Assembly: GCF_001274635.1 (NCBI RefSeq)
Contig: NZ_LBGV01000001.1
Span: 3,100,001 to 3,164,000, forward strand
Reading direction: 5' to 3'
Length of the DNA stretch: 64,000 nucleotides
Source of the DNA: Persicobacter sp. CCB-QB2
Lineage (GTDB): Bacteria > Bacteroidota > Bacteroidia > Cytophagales > Cyclobacteriaceae
This document shows positions 16,292 to 25,179 of this stretch, piece after piece. The notes under the pieces are model-generated. The model did not search any database and was not told the DNA's origin. It saw only the letters and a program-made list of their open reading frames with translations. Made by a program: the position numbers and the translations under genes. Position 1 is the first letter of the stretch. Each line of letters begins with the position of its first letter.

Positions 16292-18094
16292 TTGCTGATT
16301 TGCCATCAATTAAGATCATCAAACATTCAACAAAAAGTGAAATCATTATCTCAGATCAAAAATCAATTATTCAAAAGAATATTCAAAAAAGAGCTTCAGC
16401 AATATTCGGAAATGATTGTGGAACAAAAGAAAAGACGAGACAATGCATTAAACATCATTGATGAATTTTCACAAGGAAATCTGAAAGTAAAACTAGAAGA
16501 CTCCACCTTAGGGGATGAAATTCATGGTGCACTAATCAAGCTGAAGGATCATTTTACCGAAAAAGAAAAAATAGAGGACCAACGCAACTGGACGAATATC
16601 GGCCTGGCCAAGTTTGCTGACATTTTACGAATGGCCAATTCTGAGACGAACATTGCGGACATCGTACTCAAGGAGGTTATCCATTACCTTAAAGCCAATC
16701 AGGGCATGATCTATACTGTGGCAAAGGAAGAAAATGAAACCTGCCTGGTACTGGAAGCCTGCTATGCCTATGACAGGAAAAAGTATCTCCATAAAAAAAT
16801 TGCCATTGGGGAGGGCTTAGCAGGGCAGGCCTATCTGGAAATGGCTCCTATTTATATGACAGATATTCCCAATGGCTATCCAAAAATTACCTCCGGACTT
16901 GGGGACGCCACGGCGCGGAATATTTATATCATTCCCCTGATGGTCAATGAGGAAGTCTACGGAGTCATGGAACTGGCTTCCTTCCAAATGTTCGAAGCCT
17001 TTGAATTGGAGTTTTTAAATAAACTATCCGAACAGCTCGCCGCTTCCATCAGCAGCTTCAATCTGAATCAAAAAACTGCTCTCCTACTGGAAGAATCTCA
17101 ACTGCAAACAGAGCAATTACGTGCTCAGGAGGAAGAAATGCGCCAGAATACGGAAGAATTAATGGCCACTCAGGAGGAGATGAAAAAGCGACAAAGTGAG
17201 CTGGAGCTTTTAAAGACAAATCTGGAATCCGAAGTTTTTAAAAGAACAGAGGAAATCCAGGAGCAGAAGGAAGAGCTGGAGCAACAACTGGAAGAAATCA
17301 ACACTACTCAGGAAAGCCTGCATAAACAAAAAGCAGAGATGGAAGGGGTACTCCTGGCCATTGATTATGCAAATTATCTGGCAGAGTTCGCCACTGATGG
17401 GAAAATCACTTATGTCAATGATCAGTTTCTGACTTTATTCGGCAAAGCGTTCACCAAAGAGTCCCTGATCGGTAAAAATCACCGGGAATTTGACGAACTG
17501 GCCAAACAACCGGAAGCTTATCAGCAATTCTGGGACAGATTACGGAAAGGGGAGGCCATCAAGAAAGAGGGAGTCGTACAAGTAGGGGAAAGGACTTTCT
17601 ATTTGGAGGAAAACTATACTCCTGTAAAAAACAAAGAAGGGGAAGTGGTGAAAATCCTCAACCTTGCGCATGATATCACCAAAGTCAAAGAGCTGTCCCT
17701 TCAAAATGCGGCGAAGGAGCGTGAGATCAAAGACGTGCTCAATACCATGAATAAGGCCATCATCGCAGCCACCTTTGATTATGATGGAAACTACCTAGAA
17801 GTGAGTTCGGAATTCTGCCGGTTTTTTAATGATCCGGAAGGATATTATGATGGAAAAAGAGACCGGGACTTTAACCCTTTGGCCAGCAGGCCGGATCAGT
17901 ACGAAAAGTTCTGGAAGCACCTACAAAGCGGAAAAAGCTACGAATACATGCAGAATTGTGAAATCAATAATAAGAAATACCTGATCGAAACCATTTACAG
18001 TCCGATTTTCACCCCTGATAAACAAGTGGAAAAGATCATGTTGATTCTAAAGCCTTTTGACCTGGCTAAAATCAACTCCTCCGTCAATGCCTGA
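16292..18094 (+). CDS. GAF/PAS coiled-coil signalling protein without output domain
   Basis: About 600 residues. A HAMP-like N-terminal segment, a GAF domain (about 110-250, with IAIGEGLAGQAYLEMAPIYM and ITSGLGDATARN), a long coiled coil (about 255-350, LRAQEEEMRQNTEELMATQE) and two PAS domains (about 355-465 and 470-595). There is no kinase, cyclase or methyl-acceptor part. The only in-frame start is TTG at 16292. An ATG at 16281 would be in frame if the T8 run 16286-16293 had one more T. It is paralogous to the protein at 41293-43209. Confidence 0.75.
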   Translation: MLICHQLRSSNIQQKVKSLSQIKNQLFKRIFKKELQQYSEMIVEQKKRRDNALNIIDEFSQGNLKVKLEDSTLGDEIHGALIKLKDHFTEKEKIEDQRNWTNIGLAKFADILRMANSETNIADIVLKEVIHYLKANQGMIYTVAKEENETCLVLEACYAYDRKKYLHKKIAIGEGLAGQAYLEMAPIYMTDIPNGYPKITSGLGDATARNIYIIPLMVNEEVYGVMELASFQMFEAFELEFLNKLSEQLAASISSFNLNQKTALLLEESQLQTEQLRAQEEEMRQNTEELMATQEEMKKRQSELELLKTNLESEVFKRTEEIQEQKEELEQQLEEINTTQESLHKQKAEMEGVLLAIDYANYLAEFATDGKITYVNDQFLTLFGKAFTKESLIGKNHREFDELAKQPEAYQQFWDRLRKGEAIKKEGVVQVGERTFYLEENYTPVKNKEGEVVKILNLAHDITKVKELSLQNAAKEREIKDVLNTMNKAIIAATFDYDGNYLEVSSEFCRFFNDPEGYYDGKRDRDFNPLASRPDQYEKFWKHLQSGKSYEYMQNCEINNKKYLIETIYSPIFTPDKQVEKIMLILKPFDLAKINSSVNA

Positions 18095-18100
18095 TCACTC

Positions 18101-18143
18101 AGCAAAAAAAGACCGCCACTCCTGAAGAATGGCGGTCTTTTTA
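18101..18143. terminator. Bidirectional terminator after the GAF/PAS gene
   Basis: Stem AAAGACCGCCA / TGGCGGTCTTT with flanking A-run and T-run. Confidence 0.9.
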
Positions 18144-18144
18144 T

Positions 18145-18368
18145 TTAACCCGGATTATTCAGGCTTAAATCCTCGTTTAGCTGTAAGGCGGAAAAAATGA
18201 AGGAATAGTTTCCTATTTCGAGTTTTTTCCAACGAAACAGATGAATGAGGAGAAAGCAAGCTTGCCCAAATTTGGGCTATTATAAACTAAAGAAAATAAA
18301 TTATAACGAACTAAAATTAAGTCACTTACATTTGGTCGATTAATTTAGCGGTGAATAATTCGGGTTAA
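18145..18368 (+). repeat. TTAA-bounded dispersed element, copy 5 (near-consensus)
   Basis: 224 bp, starting TTAACCCGGATTATTCAGGC and ending GCGGTGAATAATTCGGGTTAA less its first base. It is nearly identical in its core to copy 3. Located between convergent genes. Confidence 0.95.
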
Positions 18369-18378
18369 AATGTATTTT

Positions 18379-19497
18379 TTACAATGGGCAAGTCAGGTCA
18401 GCCACCTGCTCAGGTGCAATGCGATCTCCATTGGCCAGGCTAACATTCCAAATAAAGGAATCATTGGCTACCGACTCTTCCGCCAAATGCTTGATCCCAC
18501 ACATACCGGAAACAGCCAGGGAGGCGTTCGTATCAATTTGTAATGCACCCTGACGGTTTGGTAAAGCAATATTCACCTGCTCCAGTCCATCCAGATTACT
18601 CAAACTATTGTTAGAGGAAATATTCAGGCCTCCTACGGTATTTAAGTTTTTCAGATTCGTCAGATCGTTCAGTGCATCATTAGCCAACAAACGGAACTCA
18701 CCCGTTACCACTTCCAAATTCTCTAATCCATCCAGTGAAACCAGGCTTTCGTTTTGAGCAATGTCCAATCTGGTCAAGGTATTAATCCGCTCCAGGCCTT
18801 CAAATGACTTTAAAAAAGGATTCGAAGAAATCATCACATTGGATTCCACATACTCCAGACTCTCCAGCCCTTTCAGGTTTTGAACGCCCAAGCCCTCTAT
18901 GGATAACTCTAATACAGAGTCAATTTTATTCAAGCCTTCCAAAGAAAGTAAATCCGGCATTACCCCAATTCTCAAATTCCCCTTGAAAGTCTCCAAGGTA
19001 GAAAGACCGGCCAATGAACTCATCACCTCATTGTTTTTAATGGTGATATTCCCTTCTATCCAGCCTAAATTCGGAAAACCATTAATTTCCTTCGCCAAAA
19101 AATTACGCTCAATCAGCAAATTCCCGCCGATATACAGCAAGTTTTCAAAACCACCAATTTCGGTCAAAGTACTGTCCGCAATAAAGGAAAGGTTACCCGT
19201 AATGGAGTCCAGAAAATTAAGCGTTTTGATATCCTCATTACTATAATCAAAATCACTGAACACCAAAGAACCTCTGATCGATACTACCCCACGATCCTTC
19301 ATCTCCTCCATATTGGCTACCGTCGGATTTTGGATCGATCCATTATAATAAGGATGATCAACGCCTGCAGTATCAATAATTTTGCTGGAACTAAATGGAT
19401 TGGGAATATAATCCGGAGTTTCGTCATCATCCTTACAAGCACTTAGCGCAGTGATCGCCAGGATGGTCAACATGCTATATTTTAGCCAATTTTTCAT
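18379..19497 (-). CDS. Leucine-rich-repeat / receptor-L-domain-like lipoprotein
   Basis: 372 residues from the ATG at 19495-19497, which gives a clean lipoprotein signal (LTILAITALSAC); an upstream in-frame ATG would spoil it. The body is a tandem array of about 22-residue units of the form LxSLxGLExLxxVxGxLxI, as in receptor L-domain proteins of Bacteroidota surfaces. It ends in a small domain with paired cysteines (SGMCGIKHL, ADLTCPL). Likely exported and surface- or periplasm-facing; the ligand is not known. Confidence 0.8.
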   Translation of the reverse strand: MKNWLKYSMLTILAITALSACKDDDETPDYIPNPFSSSKIIDTAGVDHPYYNGSIQNPTVANMEEMKDRGVVSIRGSLVFSDFDYSNEDIKTLNFLDSITGNLSFIADSTLTEIGGFENLLYIGGNLLIERNFLAKEINGFPNLGWIEGNITIKNNEVMSSLAGLSTLETFKGNLRIGVMPDLLSLEGLNKIDSVLELSIEGLGVQNLKGLESLEYVESNVMISSNPFLKSFEGLERINTLTRLDIAQNESLVSLDGLENLEVVTGEFRLLANDALNDLTNLKNLNTVGGLNISSNNSLSNLDGLEQVNIALPNRQGALQIDTNASLAVSGMCGIKHLAEESVANDSFIWNVSLANGDRIAPEQVADLTCPL

Positions 19498-19783
19498 CGA
19501 TGTTATTTTTACCCTCAGGTGGGGCATTATTACGGTTAAACTCAAATATTGCTATTCGGCCCGGCCTTCTTAAAAAGAAGATTAGGCTCCAAGAAAGACA
19601 AATTTGCAAATTATCTGTCATTCTTTCTGCATACAAGGGCTAAAACATTCAGCTACACCTCAGAGGAAGGCACCAAAATGCATTAAGCCTGCCTTAAAAA
19701 GTGTAAAAGCCAAAAGATATCCACAATATTTCAGTAATTTGCCAAAGAGAAAATAAGACATTGAATTTCAAATTTCGACCCTT

Positions 19784-21151
19784 ATGAGTGCTAATTCCTA
19801 TATTCAGGAAAATCAGGAACGCTTCCTGAACGAACTTTTTGATTTGTTAAGAATCCCCTCTGTAAGTGCAGACAGCAAGTTTGCTGGTGATGTGCGCAAA
19901 GCAGCGGAATTCATCAAAGAGCGTTTCGCAGAAGCGGGAGCAGAAAATATTGAAATCGTGGAAACCAATGGTCACCCGGTAGTTTATGCCGACAAGATCA
20001 TTGATCCGGCATTGCCTACCGTATTGGTATATGGCCACTACGATGTGCAACCGGCAGATCCATATGAATTATGGGATTCCGAGCCATTTGAGCCGGAAAT
20101 TCGCAACAATCGCATCTACGCGCGTGGTTCCTCTGATGACAAAGGCCAAGCCTATATGCACCTGAAGGCCTTTGAGGCTTTGCATAATTTGGGCCAGCAG
20201 CCGGTGAACCTTAAGTTCATGATTGAGGGGGAAGAGGAAATCGGCTCTAAACATTTGGGCGATTTCGTTAAAGCCAACAAAGAACGCCTGAAAGCAGATG
20301 TGATCCTGATCTCCGATACCGGAATCTTTAGCATGGACTGCCCGTCGATTTGTTCCGGCCTGAGAGGTTTGAGCTATGTGGAAGTTGAAGTCACCGGCCC
20401 TAATCGCGACCTTCATTCAGGAATGTACGGAGGTGCTGTGGCCAATCCGTTGATCGTTCTTTCGCAAATGGTAGCATCATTGAAAGATGAAAACGGTAGC
20501 ATTACCGTACCCGGATTCTATGATGGCGTGGAAGAGGTTTCTGCCGAGGAGCGTGCCGCTTTGAATGCAGCACCATTCAGCCTGGAGGCTTATCAAAAAG
20601 ACCTGGGCGTGGATGCCGTTGACGGTGAAGCGGGATACACCACTATTGAGCGTACCGGTATTCGTCCATCTTTGGATGTAAACGGCATGTGGGGTGGCTA
20701 TACTGGCGAAGGAGCCAAAACCGTATTGCCTTCTAAAGCATTTGCTAAAATTTCGATGCGTTTGGTACCGGGGCAGGACAGTGCGACCATCACCCAGCTT
20801 TTCAAAAAGCATTTTGAGGCCATTGCTCCGGCATCTGTAAAAGTGGAAGTAACACCTCATCACGGTGGTGAAGCATCGGTAACAAAAGTGGATTCTATCG
20901 GCTTCCGTGCAGCCAGCAATGCTTTTGAAAAAGTATGGGGTAAGCCGGCTATTCCGATGCGCGAAGGAGGATCTATTCCTATTGTGGCTTTGTTCAAAAA
21001 AGAATTAGGCTTGGATTCCATCATGCTCGGCTTTGGATTGGATGAAGATACCATCCACTCTCCCAATGAAAGCTATGGAGTAGAGAATTACCTGAAAGGA
21101 ATTGAGACCATCATGGAATTCCATCAGCAATTTGCCGACTTGAATAAATAA
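19784..21151 (+). CDS. M20-family dipeptidase
   Basis: 455 residues. The M20 metal-site motifs are present: VLVYGHYDVQPADP, RIYARGSSDDKGQAYMHLKA and MIEGEEEIGS, with the catalytic glutamate pair. RDLHSGMYGGAVANP belongs to the dimerisation lid, as in carnosinase-type dipeptidases, and the final DEDTIHSPNE bears the last metal-binding histidine. It probably hydrolyses dipeptides in the cytoplasm; no signal peptide is present. Confidence 0.92.
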   Translation: MSANSYIQENQERFLNELFDLLRIPSVSADSKFAGDVRKAAEFIKERFAEAGAENIEIVETNGHPVVYADKIIDPALPTVLVYGHYDVQPADPYELWDSEPFEPEIRNNRIYARGSSDDKGQAYMHLKAFEALHNLGQQPVNLKFMIEGEEEIGSKHLGDFVKANKERLKADVILISDTGIFSMDCPSICSGLRGLSYVEVEVTGPNRDLHSGMYGGAVANPLIVLSQMVASLKDENGSITVPGFYDGVEEVSAEERAALNAAPFSLEAYQKDLGVDAVDGEAGYTTIERTGIRPSLDVNGMWGGYTGEGAKTVLPSKAFAKISMRLVPGQDSATITQLFKKHFEAIAPASVKVEVTPHHGGEASVTKVDSIGFRAASNAFEKVWGKPAIPMREGGSIPIVALFKKELGLDSIMLGFGLDEDTIHSPNESYGVENYLKGIETIMEFHQQFADLNK

Positions 21152-21171
21152 TCAGTTACAAGAAAAAGACT

Positions 21172-21201
21172 AAAGGCGATTCTCCGGATTCGCCTTTTTT
21201 T
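21172..21201 (+). terminator. Terminator of the M20 dipeptidase gene
   Basis: Stem AAAGGCGA / TCGCCTTT followed by a T-run, about 20 bases after the stop. Confidence 0.85.
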
Positions 21202-21288
21202 ATGAGCAAAAGTGAAAATACTGTCTCATTTTAGACAATCTCAGCCATTTATCTGATTTAAATACTTCCGATAACCACTTCCTCCCGT

Positions 21289-21296
21289 TATATTTG
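21289..21296 (+). promoter_or_regulatory. TANNTTTG -7 box, nearly abutting the start codon
   Basis: TATATTTG lies five bases before the ATG at 21302, implying a leaderless or near-leaderless transcript. The -33 TTTG box is not clear. Confidence 0.45.
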
Positions 21297-21301
21297 CATT
21301 C

Positions 21302-21685
21302 ATGTTAAGACAAATTCAAATATTGGGAATTTTGGTGGCGGTCATTGCCTACACCTACGGAGCCGTTCCGGTGAACTCTCCCTATATTCGTTTTTGTGTC
21401 CAATGGGGTGATCAAAATACCTCACGTGTCGGTACGGTGCAATGTTATCCTTCCGTATTCGGAGACAACACCTGCGATTATACCGCATTTTTACCTCAGC
21501 CTACTGAGGACAATAAAACCTGCACCAAGGAAATCGTGATTGTAAAATCTTTGGATCAACACATCCTCAAATTCTTTCACTTCAGCAGTAGAGAACTTCC
21601 GCTTTGTCAGCAGGAGGAAAGTCCTTTTATGGATCAATATCAATTTTTGAAAGACGCCAAGCTTTCCCCGCCTCCCCGGTCCTAG
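21302..21685 (+). CDS. Small exported or membrane-anchored hypothetical protein
   Basis: 127 residues. An N-terminal hydrophobic segment (IQILGILVAVIAYTYGAV) is a signal or anchor. The rest is soluble with five cysteines and a proline-rich end. I do not recognise a family. It lies 100 bp upstream of dsbD on the same strand, so its cysteines could be DsbD-linked substrates, but this is only proximity. The frame and promoter box support a real gene. Confidence 0.65.
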   Translation: MLRQIQILGILVAVIAYTYGAVPVNSPYIRFCVQWGDQNTSRVGTVQCYPSVFGDNTCDYTAFLPQPTEDNKTCTKEIVIVKSLDQHILKFFHFSSRELPLCQQEESPFMDQYQFLKDAKLSPPPRS

Positions 21686-21784
21686 ACATATTGCCCTTGC
21701 TGATCACCCCTTTCCGGGTGACTAATTTATATGTCTAAATTTTATTTTCAGGAGCATTGATGCTCCTCATATTTCATCATTTTT

Positions 21785-23761
21785 ATGAAAAAATTAATGG
21801 CCATGTTGATGGTTGCCCTGTTGGCAATGATCAATACTGCATTTGCTGATATTCTGGACCCTGCCAAATGGGAAGTTTCTGTTGACAATAAAGAAGCGAA
21901 AGCAGGAGACGAAGTTACCCTTTCTTTTACCGCAAAAATCGATACCGACTGGTATCTGTACTCTTCCGATTTCGATCCGGAATTGGGACCAATGGTTACA
22001 GTAATCAATTTCAACACCAATGATTCTTATAAATTGGTGGGAGATTTGGTTCCGGTCAATCCATCCAAAAAGTACGATGACCTTTGGGAAGGAGAGTACA
22101 CCTATTTTAAGAAAACAGGGGAGTTTCAGCAAAAAGTGAAGCTGCTAAAAGATAATCCATCCATCTCTGCGGTGGTAGAATATCAGGTGTGTTCTGATGA
22201 AGGAGGGCAGTGTATTACTTTCGATAAAGAATTTGATTTCAATGCGTTCTTTAAGCCAGTGGCTAAAAAAGCGGAAAAAGCAAAAACAGAGGTTTCTGTA
22301 ATTCCGGAAGGACAAGGCGACCAGAGCACCAGCCTTTGGGGATTTGCCGTTTTGGCATTCTTGGCCGGTTTAGCCGCTTTATTGACGCCTTGTGTATTTC
22401 CAATGATTCCAATGACGGTTTCTTTCTTCACTAAAGGCGGACAGGATACTTCTGGCGGATTGCAGAAGGCATTAATTTACGGTTTCTCTATTATCGCGAT
22501 TTATACCCTGGCAGGAACGATTGTAGCCGCGACGATGGGACCGGAATTTGCCAACTTCTTAGCTACTCACTGGGCGCCGAATTTATTCTTCTTCATCGTT
22601 TTCATGATCTTTGCCCTTTCATTCCTGGGTCTTTTCGAAATCGTAATCCCTTCTGCTTTAGTCAATAAATCAGTAGCCAATGAGGAAAAAGAGGGATTGA
22701 TTGGAATTTTCTTCATGGCTTTTACCTTGGTATTGGTATCCTTCTCCTGTACGGGACCCATTGTCGGTACCATCCTGGTAGAATCTGCTGGCGGACAAAT
22801 CCTGAAACCAGTGGTGGGAATGTTTGCCTTCTCTCTGGCTTTTGCAGTACCATTCACCATTTTCGCCGCTTCTCCAAAGCTATTGAAAAGCCTTCCGCAA
22901 TCCGGTGGATGGCTGAACAATGTAAAAGTTGTATTGGGATTCCTGGAATTGGCTTTAGGTTTGAAATTCCTTTCCATCGCCGACCAAACTTACCATTGGG
23001 GACTTTTAGACCGGGAAGTATACCTGGCTTTCTGGATTGTGATTTTCTTCATGATCGGCCTTTATTTCTTGGGCAAAATTTCAATGCCACACGATTCTCC
23101 TTCTGATGGAAAAGTATCCGTTCCAAAGATGATCATGGCGATTTTGACTTTCACCTTCGTCGTGTATATGATTCCGGGAATGTGGGGTGCTCCATTGAAA
23201 GCATTGGCAGGTTACTTACCTCCAAGAACTACCCAAGATTTCAATTTGGAAGGTTCAGGCAATGCCGCAGTAGTATCCGGAAATGTATTGGACAAACCAG
23301 CCAAATACTCAGATTTCCTTCACTTGCCACATGGCTTGCAAGGATACTTTGACATGGACGAAGCTTTAGAGGCTTCCAAAGCATTAGGCAAACCAATCTT
23401 CGTAGATTTCACCGGCCATGGTTGTGTGAACTGCCGTGAAATGGAAGAGCGTGTATGGTCAGACCCAAAGGTATTGGACATCTTACGTGAGGATTATGTG
23501 ATTCTGGCGCTTTATGTAGATGATAAAAAAGAATTACCGGAAGCAGACTGGTACACTTCTGAATATGACAACAAAGTAAAAAAGACCATCGGTAAACAAA
23601 ATGCCGACCTTCAGATCACCAAATACAATAACAATGCACAGCCATTTTATTTGCTATTGGACAGCGAGGGCGAACTGATGATTCAGCCAAAAGCTTATGA
23701 TTTGAATGTGAATAATTTTGTAGAATTTCTGAACAAAGGAATTGCGGCTTACAACAAATAA
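21785..23761 (+). CDS. dsbD: Thiol:disulfide interchange protein DsbD
   Basis: 658 residues with the three DsbD modules in order: signal peptide and N-terminal periplasmic domain (to about 165; cysteines in YQVCSDEGGQC), an eight-helix membrane domain with its redox pair in LTPCVFPMIP and FSCTGPIVG, and a C-terminal thioredoxin domain with GHGCVNCREME (about 545). It passes electrons from cytoplasmic thioredoxin to periplasmic thiols, including apocytochrome c before haem attachment, which suits the nrf/ccs genes earlier in the window. Confidence 0.95.
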   Translation: MKKLMAMLMVALLAMINTAFADILDPAKWEVSVDNKEAKAGDEVTLSFTAKIDTDWYLYSSDFDPELGPMVTVINFNTNDSYKLVGDLVPVNPSKKYDDLWEGEYTYFKKTGEFQQKVKLLKDNPSISAVVEYQVCSDEGGQCITFDKEFDFNAFFKPVAKKAEKAKTEVSVIPEGQGDQSTSLWGFAVLAFLAGLAALLTPCVFPMIPMTVSFFTKGGQDTSGGLQKALIYGFSIIAIYTLAGTIVAATMGPEFANFLATHWAPNLFFFIVFMIFALSFLGLFEIVIPSALVNKSVANEEKEGLIGIFFMAFTLVLVSFSCTGPIVGTILVESAGGQILKPVVGMFAFSLAFAVPFTIFAASPKLLKSLPQSGGWLNNVKVVLGFLELALGLKFLSIADQTYHWGLLDREVYLAFWIVIFFMIGLYFLGKISMPHDSPSDGKVSVPKMIMAILTFTFVVYMIPGMWGAPLKALAGYLPPRTTQDFNLEGSGNAAVVSGNVLDKPAKYSDFLHLPHGLQGYFDMDEALEASKALGKPIFVDFTGHGCVNCREMEERVWSDPKVLDILREDYVILALYVDDKKELPEADWYTSEYDNKVKKTIGKQNADLQITKYNNNAQPFYLLLDSEGELMIQPKAYDLNVNNFVEFLNKGIAAYNK

Positions 23762-23780
23762 GCTTCATTAACCCCTTTAA

Positions 23781-23812
23781 AAAGCGCTGAATTTCGGTTC
23801 AGCGTTTTTTTT
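23781..23812 (+). terminator. Terminator of dsbD
   Basis: Stem CGCTGAA / TTCAGCG, then eight T. Confidence 0.9.
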
Positions 23813-24105
23813 GTGCATGTACATTTTAGCCACTTAAAATTGAAATTGTAAAAAAATGCCTACATATTCGCCTTCAGAAAATGCAGCCGGATGACTGCTA
23901 CACCTTTCAGAATTCAGGCAAAAAACAGGAATAGTCTACTATTGCTGAATGTATCAGGACTGCAATAAAAAGGGATAAATAAGCCTTGCCCGGTACTGCG
24001 AAGCCATAGTAAAGACCAATGCTATCGCTGCTCAATACTCATGGCGAAAAGACACTTTTTTTGGCTCTGAATCATTTGAATTAATTGAAATACTTTACCT
24101 ACTCC
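23813..24105. other. Intergenic region before the HAEP outer-membrane protein gene
   Basis: No open frame of note, no repeat copy and no clear promoter box were found. Confidence 0.4.
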
Positions 24106-24966
24106 ATGAAAACCAAATTTACTGCTCTTGCTGCTTTTGCACTTTTGCTAATTCCTTTCATTTCGAATGCACAAAAAACAGAACTTCGTGAGGATCGGTA
24201 CCTTCTGGACAGCCTTTATATTGAAGAAACCGAAGACAAAACACCCGCTAAAGTCCTCCATGCTGAACCGCTATACATTGACTTGATCCGTGATTTGGGA
24301 GCCCGAAAAGGGGAGAAGGAGTGGAACGTAGGCTTCGGTTTGAATGATAATACAGACTATGATCGGATAGAGGCGCTGGTGGAATACGAATGGGCGCCCA
24401 TCAACCGCCTTGGACTGGAAATTGAAGTTCCTTTTTCTTTCTATTCCGGCAACCCCAACGGAATGGAAGCAGTGCCCGCCAACAGAATGGAAAGTCTGAA
24501 ACTGGCTGCCCAGTATTCCTTCTTTGTCTCCGAAAAAGCCAAAACCTCCCTGGCCATTGGCTATATCCATGAATTTGAAATGACACCCTTCGAAAATTAT
24601 GGAAAGGAATCCTTTTTCACTGGAAATGTTTTCAACCCCTTTTTCGTAGCAGCCAAGAGGTGGGGGCAAAATTTTCACACCCTCATTTACACCGGGCCAG
24701 TGATTGAACAACCTTTTCATGAAAATGAAATCCATACCGAATGGCAAATCAATACCAACTTCCACTATATGATTCCCGGCACCCGGAACTTCCTAGGCGT
24801 GGAATTGAATAAAGAAGTAGAACATGATGACTTTGATATGACCATTCGCCCCCAAATGCGATTGGGCATCACTGATGATTTGATGATCGGTATTGTGACC
24901 GGAATACCTGTAAACAGGGAAAGACAGCGGTTGTCTACTTTTTTAAGGTTGATTTGGGAGCCTTAA
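24106..24966 (+). CDS. Outer-membrane beta-barrel protein with HAEPLYIDLIRDLGARKGE signature
   Basis: 286 residues from the ATG at 24106, which begins a good signal peptide (FALLLIPFISNAQ); the TTG at 24085 is less likely. A plug-like N-terminal motif (HAEPLYIDLIRDLG, then KGEKEWNVGFG) is followed by alternating barrel strands. I recognise the motif as recurring in Bacteroidota outer-membrane proteins but cannot name a function. It ends convergently with the YwqK-like gene. Confidence 0.65.
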   Translation: MKTKFTALAAFALLLIPFISNAQKTELREDRYLLDSLYIEETEDKTPAKVLHAEPLYIDLIRDLGARKGEKEWNVGFGLNDNTDYDRIEALVEYEWAPINRLGLEIEVPFSFYSGNPNGMEAVPANRMESLKLAAQYSFFVSEKAKTSLAIGYIHEFEMTPFENYGKESFFTGNVFNPFFVAAKRWGQNFHTLIYTGPVIEQPFHENEIHTEWQINTNFHYMIPGTRNFLGVELNKEVEHDDFDMTIRPQMRLGITDDLMIGIVTGIPVNRERQRLSTFLRLIWEP

Positions 24967-24972
24967 TCTGCT

Positions 24973-25179
24973 TTAAACCGAATCATTCATACTTAAATCC
25001 TCGTTTAGCTGTAAGGCGAAAAAAATGAAGGAATTTTTCCTATTTCGAATTTTTGCCAACGAAACAGATGAATGAGGAGAAAGCAAGCTTGCATAAATTT
25101 GGGCTATTAAAACAACAGCACTTTGTTAATAGCCCATTTTCTCTTCTCAATAAAGCTGACAATGAATAATTCGGATTAA
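24973..25179 (+). repeat. TTAA-bounded dispersed element, copy 6
   Basis: 207 bp, starting TTAAACCGAATCATTCATAC and ending ATGAATAATTCGGATTAA. The terminal TTAA supplies the stop codon (TAA, minus strand, 25176-25178) of the neighbouring gene. Confidence 0.92.
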
